A stretch of DNA of 64,000 nucleotides, from positions 1,808,458-1,872,457 of the forward strand of contig CP070705.1 in assembly GCA_020349965.1 (NCBI GenBank). Reading direction: 5' to 3'. A program made the translations under genes and the position numbers. Below are positions 53,068 to 60,908 of the stretch, in pieces (position 1 is the stretch's first letter; each line of letters begins with the position of its first letter). This stretch comes from Caldifarciminota bacterium. Lineage in GTDB: Bacteria > Hydrothermota > Tepidihabitantia > SM23-42. A model generated the notes under the pieces. It had not been told where the DNA came from. It did not search any database and worked only from the letters and a program-made list of their open reading frames with translations.

Positions 53068-53781
53068 TTACGGATAGATTGTTAGCCCAATGCTGAAATG
53101 CGTATAGTGCCCGTCCAGACCTGGATTGATCAGGAAACCCGCCTCCGGGCGGATAGCCCATTTTCTGAGATCAGTGCTCATGCCCAAACCCAAGTTGAAA
53201 GCAAGGAGAACGTCCCCATCACCACCAAGGGGTATGAGCATCTTTGTCGATGGGTTTAACTCGAAGTTGCTTCCTGCCGATAGGGTAAAGTGCAATGTCG
53301 GATGGAATTGCCAAGTATCTGAGATGTCATCAATGTCGCCGCCAAATGCAAAGCCGATCGGCAAATTCACGGCAACCATATCCTTAATGAGCCTAATCTT
53401 CGGCCCGATACCGATGACATTTGCGCTCCCACTCATATCCTCGACTTTAAAACTAATGAATTCATAACGCAACTGAAGATCGACCCCATCTGCCAACCCA
53501 AAGGCCACCTGCAGACCGAACTCGTTCTGCACGTGTTCGGTGCTTTCAAACGATGCCAGCACCGTTGAGAACATCGGTGTTACTTCAATTCTCCCTTTCC
53601 CGGCCAATTTGGCGCTCTGCATGGCAGAAAAAGGGGGAACGCATCCGACCAAGAGAGTAAATACTATCGAGGTAAGACATACACGTGACAACATCAAAAG
53701 CAATGAGAAGAACCTGTTTCCTCTTTTCTCAGAGGGACTGTGACTGGATTCATTCCTGCTACCTACACACTCTACCTTCAT
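53068..53781 (-). CDS. Outer-membrane beta-barrel-like lipoprotein
   Basis: 237 residues. A long polar start (1-22) precedes a hydrophobic segment and lipobox TLLVGC (Cys about 47). The mature part consists of alternating beta strands with Gly/Asp turns (FGLQVAFGLADGVDLQLRYE, IGIGPKIRLIKDMVAVNLPI, FNLGLGMSTDLRKWAIRPE) and ends in TIYP, as in small outer-membrane porin-like or YfaZ-type barrels. I do not recognise a named family. AAGGAGG is five bases upstream of ATG 53781. The unusual length before the lipobox leaves the true start open. Confidence 0.65.
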   Translation of the reverse strand: MKVECVGSRNESSHSPSEKRGNRFFSLLLMLSRVCLTSIVFTLLVGCVPPFSAMQSAKLAGKGRIEVTPMFSTVLASFESTEHVQNEFGLQVAFGLADGVDLQLRYEFISFKVEDMSGSANVIGIGPKIRLIKDMVAVNLPIGFAFGGDIDDISDTWQFHPTLHFTLSAGSNFELNPSTKMLIPLGGDGDVLLAFNLGLGMSTDLRKWAIRPEAGFLINPGLDGHYTHFSIGLTIYP

Positions 53782-53817
53782 GCTACCTCCTTTTTACTAT
53801 CGCCTTAAAACGCCTCG

Positions 53818-53946
53818 ATGCATATCAAATATTACTGCAAAGATTGTATGGAAAATCACTCCGGCGTCAAGAAGTATGAAGTCAATAGATCTTCAATACC
53901 ATGTTGCACTCAATGCGGACGAAAAATACAGTTGAATGATATCTAA
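53818..53946 (+). CDS. Possible 42-residue zinc-ribbon protein
   Basis: A short frame reading MHIKYYCKDCMENHSGVKKY, then CCTQCGRKIQLNDI and stop. The CxxC...CxxC spacing (about 22 residues apart) makes a zinc ribbon or rubredoxin-like knuckle. No Shine-Dalgarno or clear promoter is seen, and the promoter of the cupin gene overlaps its 3' end. Reported because the paired CxxC pattern is unlikely by chance; it could be a remnant of a longer zinc-ribbon gene. Confidence 0.4.
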   Translation: MHIKYYCKDCMENHSGVKKYEVNRSSIPCCTQCGRKIQLNDI

Positions 53947-53959
53947 AAAGAAGTATAAT
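53932..53959 (+). promoter_or_regulatory. Promoter of the cupin gene
   Basis: TTGAAT (53932-53937), 16-base spacer, TATAAT (53954-53959). It gives a leader of about 64 bases before ATG 54029. Confidence 0.65.
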
Positions 53960-54028
53960 CAAATGGTATAATGCACTCAGGAAAACTAACGAGTATGTAT
54001 CCTGACATTTACCGAAAGGAAGTAACAA

Positions 54029-54400
54029 ATGGCAAAAGTCATAAGCATCGATGAATGCTTCAAGAGGTTCGATGATCTATTCTCACCGAAGGTTATAGGT
54101 GAGCTTAATGGACAACATGTTAAAGTCGTGCGGGTCGAAGGGGATAAGGTCCCGTGGCATATACATGAGAATGAAGATGAGATGTTCTTTGTCGTCGAGG
54201 GAAAGCTCGATGTCCAAGAGAAAGATGAAACCGTAACGCTGCAAGCCGGAGAATTCTGTATCGTCAAAAAGGGCAAGGAACATCGAGTGGTTCCCCAAGG
54301 ACATGTCAAGCTGATCTTATTCGAACCCATTGGCATTGCGCACACCGGTGCGGTGAGGGCAGAGATCACAAAAGACGAATACGACAGACTGGACGTATAG
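54029..54400 (+). CDS. Single-domain cupin protein
   Basis: 123 residues. One cupin barrel with metal-binding motif 1 VPWHIHENEDEMFFVVEGKL (His, His, Glu) and motif 2 LQAGEFCIVKKGKEHRVVPQ (His). Small cupins of this type include isomerases, dioxygenase-like and mannose-6-phosphate isomerase-like proteins; the sequence alone does not pick one. AAAGGAAG lies about seven bases before the ATG. Single gene with its own promoter. Confidence 0.88.
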   Translation: MAKVISIDECFKRFDDLFSPKVIGELNGQHVKVVRVEGDKVPWHIHENEDEMFFVVEGKLDVQEKDETVTLQAGEFCIVKKGKEHRVVPQGHVKLILFEPIGIAHTGAVRAEITKDEYDRLDV

Positions 54401-54500
54401 GAGAGACTCCCAGCCGCCTGACATATCGTGAGAATCGATAGGACAAGCAACCTTTTTCAAAACGGCAACACGGGTCTGACCCAATGATCGTACTGTACTG

Positions 54501-54863
54501 TCATACAGACCGCGGTTTCGACCTCATCGCCCAATTCGTCAGGAACAGGACGCCAATGAGCAGCAGCGGTCCTGACACCATCACGTAAGTCAACCACGGA
54601 AACCTACCCCAAGAGCCAATCAAGTACAGGATGCCGAGGGCACTAAAAACAACACCCCCCACGACCTCCCAGCGCCAGGAAATCAATAGCACGATTACTA
54701 CAAAGAATGTCGGAATTAGATGGACCGACAAGGCCTGGAACGTTTGCCAAAACCCTAATCCTTCACCTAACACGTCGAGAGCGAATATGCTCACGAACAA
54801 AGCGAATATCATACACAGTACTCTGGGTGTCCAGCGCAGAAGACGCTCTACGGATTTTTTCAT
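54501..54863 (-). CDS. Four-helix membrane protein (DUF7670-like)
   Basis: 120 residues with four membrane helices. LLRWTPRVLCMIFALFVSIF, then GFWQTFQALSVHLIPTFFVV, and LLISWRWEVVGGVVFSALGI resemble a widespread conserved membrane family (DUF7670 type) with WTPR and SWRWE motifs. ATG 54863 with GGAGG seven bases upstream is preferred over the adjacent GTG 54866. Convergent with the cupin gene. Function unknown. Confidence 0.75.
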   Translation of the reverse strand: MKKSVERLLRWTPRVLCMIFALFVSIFALDVLGEGLGFWQTFQALSVHLIPTFFVVIVLLISWRWEVVGGVVFSALGILYLIGSWGRFPWLTYVMVSGPLLLIGVLFLTNWAMRSKPRSV

Positions 54864-54886
54864 CACATTTCCTCCTATCCCTAATC

Positions 54887-54914
54887 ATTATAATACATCA
54901 ATGAAGAATATCAA
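54887..54914 (-). promoter_or_regulatory. Promoter of the four-helix membrane gene
   Basis: Minus-strand TTGATA (54909-54914), 16-base spacer, TATAAT (54887-54892); about 17 bases of leader holding only the Shine-Dalgarno. Confidence 0.72.
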
Positions 54915-54964
54915 GGGGATGTGAATGAGTAGCAGGTTTACACGAATATCTTAGGACTTAAGTA

Positions 54965-54992
54965 TTGACAACAATTCAATTTGCAATATAAT
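54965..54992 (+). promoter_or_regulatory. Promoter of the OmpA/FecR-diguanylate cyclase operon
   Basis: TTGACA (54965-54970), 16-base spacer, TATAAT (54987-54992), perfect consensus. It gives a leader of about 128 bases to ATG 55126, longer than most here; the leader includes GC-rich segments (55019-55070) that could fold, but no riboswitch is recognised. Confidence 0.75.
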
Positions 54993-55125
54993 GAGTTAAT
55001 CTTTTGATGATACACACCCGGCGGAGCCTACCCATCTTTCGCGGGAGGTAATAGTACCGTGCCATCTATCTTTGATCGGGATAATTGGCGTAGATGTGTT
55101 ATTTTACCAGAATTACAGGGGAGAA

Positions 55126-57033
55126 ATGGAAATATTGGCTAGTATCATCTTTCTTTTCATGATTTCCGAGCAACCAGATGCCGAGACGGTCCTCGGCCGG
55201 TTGTATTTTGACAGAACCGGATTCATGCTGACCATTGAATCAGAGAATATGCTGAGAAGAATCGCCAATAAGATGCGTGCCGAACCGAACATCATGATCG
55301 ATGTGAATGCGTACACAGATGATACCGGTACACCTTCAGTCAATGTACTCCTTTCTGAAAGAATGGCAGAGAGAGTACGAGCCTATCTCGCAGGTCTCGT
55401 AGACGAATCCGGCGGTAGAATCCGAACTACCGGCTATGGTCCGAAAAACCCAATCGCGTCTAATACGACTCCCGAAGGCCGAGCGAAAAACCGCAGGGTG
55501 GAGATAGTCATCCGTAAGCCGGACGCCATTCTTACCACATTCACCAATAATGTACAAGTACAGCCACCTGCTCTAAGACCGAACTGGTTAAATCCAGTTG
55601 GCGATTACTATCTCTACCGCGGCTACAAGGTGACGACTGGCAAGAGATCTACCGCCCGCATAGTCTACCCGAATAGGGGCGTACTGCGGATGGGCGAGGA
55701 AGCGATGGTCATCATTCACAGTCTTAGTACGCCGAGGAAGGAAAAGACGCAAGTCAAGGACATCCGACTGCAGGACGGGAGCTTGGCCGCAATATTGAAA
55801 GATGTACCCGGACAAGTCGATTCTTCCACTATAGTGACAGCGATACAAACAAGATCCGAACAAATCGATGATACACTCGTAACTGAGAAACTCCAGGATC
55901 TCGTCGTCGTGTACCAAAGTAACGCAGAAGTGGACGAAATAGGTGAAAGAGAAGTAGAAAGAGGTGAAGATCTTCTCATTGATAGAGAACTTAGCTTCGA
56001 GGAACGCCATCTGCCTCATGCCCCAAGGCTGATTTCTCCAAGGATGCATGAAGCAAGGTATTCGACAGATGAGATAGCTTTCGTGTGGAAACCGAGTGCA
56101 GTCGTTTCGCATCTTCAAGTCGCCGAGGATTCACTATTCCAGCAAATAGCGTTCGACGCGTATGCAGCAAGTGACTCGGTAATCACATCATTGGCTGAGA
56201 ATATCTATTACTGGCGTGTAAGTGGCATCAATGAAGATAGCCTGGAAGGTGAATACTCAGACTACTGGACGCTCGCCGTTCAGATCGACACGGTACCTCC
56301 GTACCTGAATATCACCTTATCCAGGGGCAAACGAGAGAATGAGTTCATACTAGCTGGCCACGCTGATAGCGACGCCCAATTGTACGTCGATGACACAAGA
56401 GTCGAGATGAATGATGACGGCTCATTCTCCTACGTAGTACGGCAAGATTATCGCAGCGCGTTCGTCGTGGCCAGAGCGATCGACCGTGCTGGTAATGTCA
56501 CAGAACGAAGTTGCAGAATACCGCAGAGACCGATGTCTGCAATGGGGATCACCGCCGGGATTTGTGCAGTTGACAATGATAGAGGAGATAAAGCAGAGAG
56601 GGGCTTCTGGTACGGCGTACAGTTCTCCAGAATCCTCTTGCCCGGCGTGAGTTTCTTCTTGAGCGCAACCGTCGCACGCAGTGTCGGAGAAATGGGTGAT
56701 GCGCTCAATGCGACGGATATGATGCCTGTGGAGATAGGCTTGAGGAAAAGTTTCTACATGGGTCGAGTCTCGCCTTTCCTTTATGTCAGGTCGGGATTCA
56801 TCTGGTCACAGATTAACCCGGTCCCTAATGCCCTCCCTGGCGATATCAATTATAGACGAGTGACAATTGATCCAGTCGCGGGCTTCGGTGCTGGGCTCTG
56901 GCTAAGTATAGGGTACAAATGGCATCTAAATCTACATGCAGACTACACGTACATCTTTGGTGAGAGCAGTGGTTCAGCCCATGCCAATGCGCTCACGAGA
57001 ATAGGTTTAGGGATCCAGGACAGGATACGATGA
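55126..57033 (+). CDS. OmpA / FecR-like / C-terminal beta-barrel envelope protein
   Basis: 635 residues from ATG 55126 (GGGGAG upstream; the frame opens at 55072). Signal peptide MEILASIIFLFMISEQ, an OmpA-type peptidoglycan-binding domain (about 20-125: YFDRTGFMLTIESENMLRRI, GPKNPIASNTTPEGRAKNRR), a FecR-like domain (about 145-215, YRGYKVTTGKRSTARIVYPN), a long middle with Ig-like beta domains, and a C-terminal beta-barrel (about 490-635) ending GLGIQDRIR. The usual order of OmpA (barrel first) is reversed, as in some FecR-type surface proteins. It is followed 39 bases later by a diguanylate cyclase. Confidence 0.82.
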   Translation: MEILASIIFLFMISEQPDAETVLGRLYFDRTGFMLTIESENMLRRIANKMRAEPNIMIDVNAYTDDTGTPSVNVLLSERMAERVRAYLAGLVDESGGRIRTTGYGPKNPIASNTTPEGRAKNRRVEIVIRKPDAILTTFTNNVQVQPPALRPNWLNPVGDYYLYRGYKVTTGKRSTARIVYPNRGVLRMGEEAMVIIHSLSTPRKEKTQVKDIRLQDGSLAAILKDVPGQVDSSTIVTAIQTRSEQIDDTLVTEKLQDLVVVYQSNAEVDEIGEREVERGEDLLIDRELSFEERHLPHAPRLISPRMHEARYSTDEIAFVWKPSAVVSHLQVAEDSLFQQIAFDAYAASDSVITSLAENIYYWRVSGINEDSLEGEYSDYWTLAVQIDTVPPYLNITLSRGKRENEFILAGHADSDAQLYVDDTRVEMNDDGSFSYVVRQDYRSAFVVARAIDRAGNVTERSCRIPQRPMSAMGITAGICAVDNDRGDKAERGFWYGVQFSRILLPGVSFFLSATVARSVGEMGDALNATDMMPVEIGLRKSFYMGRVSPFLYVRSGFIWSQINPVPNALPGDINYRRVTIDPVAGFGAGLWLSIGYKWHLNLHADYTYIFGESSGSAHANALTRIGLGIQDRIR

Positions 57034-57072
57034 TCAGCATAGGGATCATCTTTTCCGGTGGGGGGTTAACAA

Positions 57073-58707
57073 ATGCTTAAACAAATGCTGAGAAAGAGAA
57101 CAACTTTTCAGGAAATAGCGGTAACAACAATAACGATCGCAGGTGTCGCTGTCTTGAGCATCACCTACGCGCTCCTTAACGTCAATGCCGATGCTCTTAA
57201 GCGCTCGGCCCGCGATTATGCAGTTTCCGTTGCCGAGAACGTAGCATATAGGATATCCTACGAAGTCGAGGGTTTCGAAAATGCTGTAGACCAAATCATC
57301 AATGTATTCAGCAGCCCGGGGATATCTACCGAGGACAAAATTGAGATGGCAAAAGCAATCATGGTACTGGAATCTGTAGACTTCATCGCCGTATTCGACA
57401 AAACGGGAAAGAGGCAGGATGTTATTTCTTCAGGCAAGATTGTGCTTCCCGACAGGTTGCCTGATCAAGCACGTGAAACCTCTATCACACTAGGCAGATA
57501 CTATAGCCTTGTCAATGGGGACAAACGTAGTGGTAAGTTGGGTATCCTCATTCCATGGGTGCGACGGAACGAGATCTTTGCATTTCTCTATACTGAGATG
57601 GATCTGTCCGGCATTTCTTCGTACATCAAGGACATTTCATTGTCAAGGTTGGGCGCCGAAGATCTGGTTTGCGTATTTGACCGCGCCGGAAACACTGTCC
57701 TCCCCCTCGATGAACGCAGGCAGGAATTTCTCAAGTCCGTCCTGGGACATGGTTTTGTTCTTGACGATCCGACGATGGAAAATGTCTTCGGCAGTAATTT
57801 CATAGCCACTCACAATTATACCGATAAGGAAAAGGGCAAAATGCTCGGCGCTCTCATAAGCATGCCCGAACTTGCCTGGGCAGTATTCATCCAACAACCT
57901 TATGATGTCGTATACTGGAGCCTCGGACGAATGAGAAGGCTATCGATTCTGGTGGGTGTTCTCTCTCTCTGTTTTGCTATTCTCCTTGCCTTCCTCATTT
58001 CCCGGTATATCACCCGCTCTATAGCGAAACTCATCTACGGTGTGCGTCAAGTTGCAAATCGGAATTTCACGTTCAAGGTGGACATTCACGCAAAGAACGA
58101 GATCGGCGAACTTGCCGATACATTCAACCAGATGGTCGACGAATTGAATCTTCATCGTAACCAAATTGAAAAGCAGCAGAGGAAATTGGAACTCCTTGCC
58201 CAAACAGACGCGTTGACCGGACTGAGCAATCACCGACATTTCATGGAAGAACTGACAACAGAAGTACAAAGGGCAGTGCATTCTGGTTCTCCATTGAGCG
58301 TCATGATCCTCGACCTTGACGATTTCAAACGCATTAATGATACGTATGGCCATCTTATCGGAGACAGGGTACTTTTGATGACAGCCGAGATAATCAAGAA
58401 ACATGCCCGCTCGACTGACATTATTGCACGCTACGGCGGCGATGAGTTTTGCGTAGCGTTGACAAACACCACAGCACCAGGAGCACGGGCATTGGCTCAC
58501 AAAATACGGGAGGAAATTTCCGGCAAGGTCTTTGCCGCTGATGGCTCAGCCAAGTTTCAGATAACTTGCAGCATCGGTTTGACCCAGTTTCACAAAGATA
58601 TGGCTAGCACCCTCGATATCCTCAAACTTGCGGACCAAGCCCTCTATAACGCTAAGAAGGCAGGTAGGAATGAGGTGAAGGAAAAAGTGATCAAAGGACG
58701 CAAATGA
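57073..58707 (+). CDS. Membrane diguanylate cyclase (dCache-HAMP-GGDEF)
   Basis: 544 residues. Membrane helix (about 12-38), periplasmic dCache sensor (about 40-285), second helix (about 295-315), HAMP domain (SRYITRSIAKLIYGVRQVAN), coiled linker, and a GGDEF domain (about 375-540) with DALTGLSNHRHFMEE, ILDLDDFKRINDTYGH and RYGGDEF. The inhibitory I-site RxxD is present (RSTD five residues before GGDEF), so product inhibition by c-di-GMP is expected. It makes c-di-GMP in response to a periplasmic ligand and is co-transcribed with the OmpA/FecR gene. No PilZ or EAL protein is in the window. Confidence 0.93.
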   Translation: MLKQMLRKRTTFQEIAVTTITIAGVAVLSITYALLNVNADALKRSARDYAVSVAENVAYRISYEVEGFENAVDQIINVFSSPGISTEDKIEMAKAIMVLESVDFIAVFDKTGKRQDVISSGKIVLPDRLPDQARETSITLGRYYSLVNGDKRSGKLGILIPWVRRNEIFAFLYTEMDLSGISSYIKDISLSRLGAEDLVCVFDRAGNTVLPLDERRQEFLKSVLGHGFVLDDPTMENVFGSNFIATHNYTDKEKGKMLGALISMPELAWAVFIQQPYDVVYWSLGRMRRLSILVGVLSLCFAILLAFLISRYITRSIAKLIYGVRQVANRNFTFKVDIHAKNEIGELADTFNQMVDELNLHRNQIEKQQRKLELLAQTDALTGLSNHRHFMEELTTEVQRAVHSGSPLSVMILDLDDFKRINDTYGHLIGDRVLLMTAEIIKKHARSTDIIARYGGDEFCVALTNTTAPGARALAHKIREEISGKVFAADGSAKFQITCSIGLTQFHKDMASTLDILKLADQALYNAKKAGRNEVKEKVIKGRK

Positions 58708-58822
58708 CATCCAAAGGGGGCTATACCCGCACATTCAGCAATGACCTTCTTGACAGCGAACAAAAAATGAATAGCCTATAAACGTATTACAATGAGCAAT
58801 GTCGAACATACACTAAGGGGGT

Positions 58823-59284
58823 ATGATGAAATCAGCAATTAAATTTGCCATTATCGCCATCGCTATAATGGCTTTACCGGCGTTTCTCAATGCTCAATGC
58901 ACGGGCAAATGCGACGGCACGTGCCTGAAGACTGAAGCGGAAGCCTTCGTTAAATCCGTTCCCCAGAACAATATGTACCTGTTGTCAATTGAAGACCTCG
59001 CTACCATGGTTGACGAAGGCAGAACCGACTTCGTCGTCCTCGACATCAGGCCACCTAAACAATATGAAAGCGGACATATCAGGGGTGCGATGAACGTACC
59101 ACTGCCGATGATTGTGAACAAGCTCGATTCAATCCCGTCCGATAAGAAGATCGCAGTCGTGTGCTCCTTCGATACGAATTCGGCGTTTGCAGTCGCAGTA
59201 CTCAGGATGAACGGACGCGATGCCTGGATTGTTGAAGGCGGAGTATATGCGTGGGAAGGGCTGGACCGCAAGTTAGTGAACTAA
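58823..59284 (+). CDS. Exported single-domain rhodanese
   Basis: 153 residues. Signal peptide (MMKSAIKFAIIAIAIMALPAFLNAQ), a Cys-rich mature start CTGKCDGTC, then a rhodanese domain (about 55-150) with VVLDIRPPKQYESGHIRGAM and active-site Cys in VVCSFDTNSAFA. Periplasmic rhodaneses shuttle sulfane sulfur or act in quality control; the CxxxCxxxC start may bind metal. AAGGGGG is near the ATG. The Cys pocket and fold are clear; the substrate is not. It may be the last gene after the cyclase (115-base gap). Confidence 0.9.
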   Translation: MMKSAIKFAIIAIAIMALPAFLNAQCTGKCDGTCLKTEAEAFVKSVPQNNMYLLSIEDLATMVDEGRTDFVVLDIRPPKQYESGHIRGAMNVPLPMIVNKLDSIPSDKKIAVVCSFDTNSAFAVAVLRMNGRDAWIVEGGVYAWEGLDRKLVN

Positions 59285-59309
59285 ATCAACAATTATCCCG
59301 AATAAACAG

Positions 59310-59341
59310 AGGGTCGTAGTGATCCCGGTCATTACGGCCCT
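59310..59341. terminator. Hairpin terminator between convergent genes
   Basis: AGGGTCGTAGTGA (59310-59322) pairs across its whole length, with two G-T wobbles, with TCATTACGGCCCT (59329-59341) around a six-base loop. It lies 25 bases after the rhodanese stop and is followed by TTGCTTC. Likely serves the plus strand and perhaps both. Confidence 0.6.
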
Positions 59342-59473
59342 TTGCTTCAGCATACATTTAATCCTTCACAGATGGAACCAAACGCCGAATAGATCCTTTC
59401 TCAGTAAATCTAGTAGCCCTGCGCTGATCCTGCTACTTTATCCCGAGACTAACATTGCGGTAGCAGTGCCGCT

Positions 59474-60745
59474 TTACCACAGCAATACACACATCTTCGT
59501 TCGCGTGGCTGCACCGGTACTTAACCTGTAGAAATAGACTCCATTAGGCAGGCCCCTTCCGTCAAGAGTAATACTGTGATGGCCAGCTTCCATTTGTCCA
59601 TTGACGAGTTCAGCCACCTCTTGCCCGATCAAATCGTAGACCGTTAGCCTGACATGTGCCGCTTCAGGAATGCTGAAACGTATAGCAGTCACATCACGGA
59701 ATGGATTCGGACTGTTCTGCGCCAGAATGACATCGCCGGTTGTTCCTTTGAAAACTTGAGTTTCTTCAATACCTGTTCCGCCGGTCGTCGTGTGGATAAT
59801 AGTACCATCGAAACCTACAGCCCAACCGGTGTCCGCGTCGAGGAAGAAAAATCCATACAGATAATTGTCAGCTCCGGCATCCTGCATTACCCACGTTCCG
59901 CCACCGTCTGTTGTATGTAGAATTGTTGCATGCGTGTTGTCGCCACCTGAGATCCAACCGGTCAAATCATCGATAAATTGAATATGGCTAAAATGATGCA
60001 GTGTACCGAGGTACAAAGAATCCCATGTCGAACCCCCATCAACCGTCCTCACAACTAATCCGTTAACGCCGACAGCCCATGCCGTATCAGGAGTCACTGC
60101 GCTGACACTTGAAAACTCACGCAGGGTTCCAGATGTTTGCTCAATCCAGTTTGCCCCACCGTCTGTCGTATTGAATATGGCACCCGCCTGACCAACCGCA
60201 TAGCCTATATCTGAATCGAGGAAATGTATACCATGGAGTGCATATTCATCGTTTTCGTATAACTGAGTACTCCACGTGTTCCCTCCATTACTCGTATAGA
60301 GCACAAAGCGCGTCGGATCCGGACCAGGAAAACCTTCAGGCCTGCCTCCAGCGATCCACCCGTGATCTTCGTCAATGAAATACATATCCCAAAGATAACC
60401 ATCGACCGTCGAATTCTGATCAACCCATGTAGTCCCACCATCAGTAGTGTATCTAAGCTGTCCGAAATTGCCGCCTGCCCAGCCTTCTTGCGCGCTCACG
60501 AAGTGTATTGAGTAATAGTTGACGGACGGCGGCGGTTGGAGATCGACCCAATTTGCGCCCCCATCCGTTGTATGAAAAATACTGTTAGTGATGCTCGCTA
60601 TCCACCCATTTTGACCATCGGCGAAGTGAACATCGAAAAGCGGTTTGTTAGTACCTGAATTCTGTAAGACCCAACCCTGTGAAAGAGCAAGAACGGGCAT
60701 CACCAACATTACGATCCACACGAACAACTTCATTTCATACTTCAT
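59474..60745 (-). CDS. Secreted Ycf48-like repeat protein with C-terminal sorting domain
   Basis: 423 residues. Signal peptide MKYEMKLFVWIVMLVMPVLA, about seven beta-propeller repeats of the Ycf48/BNR type (FVSAQEGWAGG, TTDGGTTWVDQN, IHFLDSDIGYAVGQ, TTDGGANWIEQTSG), then a type IX-like sorting domain (about 335-423) with ILAQNSPNPFRDVTAIRFSI, DLIGQEVAELV and LPNGVYFYRL. Similar proteins are abundant surface proteins in FCB-group bacteria; the propeller ligand is unknown. GGGAGG lies seven bases before ATG 60745. It probably depends on a PorU-type sortase such as the one at 23768. Confidence 0.88.
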   Translation of the reverse strand: MKYEMKLFVWIVMLVMPVLALSQGWVLQNSGTNKPLFDVHFADGQNGWIASITNSIFHTTDGGANWVDLQPPPSVNYYSIHFVSAQEGWAGGNFGQLRYTTDGGTTWVDQNSTVDGYLWDMYFIDEDHGWIAGGRPEGFPGPDPTRFVLYTSNGGNTWSTQLYENDEYALHGIHFLDSDIGYAVGQAGAIFNTTDGGANWIEQTSGTLREFSSVSAVTPDTAWAVGVNGLVVRTVDGGSTWDSLYLGTLHHFSHIQFIDDLTGWISGGDNTHATILHTTDGGGTWVMQDAGADNYLYGFFFLDADTGWAVGFDGTIIHTTTGGTGIEETQVFKGTTGDVILAQNSPNPFRDVTAIRFSIPEAAHVRLTVYDLIGQEVAELVNGQMEAGHHSITLDGRGLPNGVYFYRLSTGAATRTKMCVLLW

Positions 60746-60908
60746 ACCTCACCTCCCGTACAATTGACACATCCCGTTTATTCTCTCTTCGTTATCTACA
60801 TTTTCGACAATACAAAGGAATATCGGTTTAGTCGCTCATGGATGAGGATTTATGCATCTGAGGACTCGGACTGGTATGGGAAAGAGATGAAAAAGATAGT
60901 CTGCGTTT

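Noticed and set aside
58750-58790. Promoter for the rhodanese gene
   Set aside because: TTGACA is present at 58750-58755 but no acceptable -10 box lies 15-18 bases downstream.
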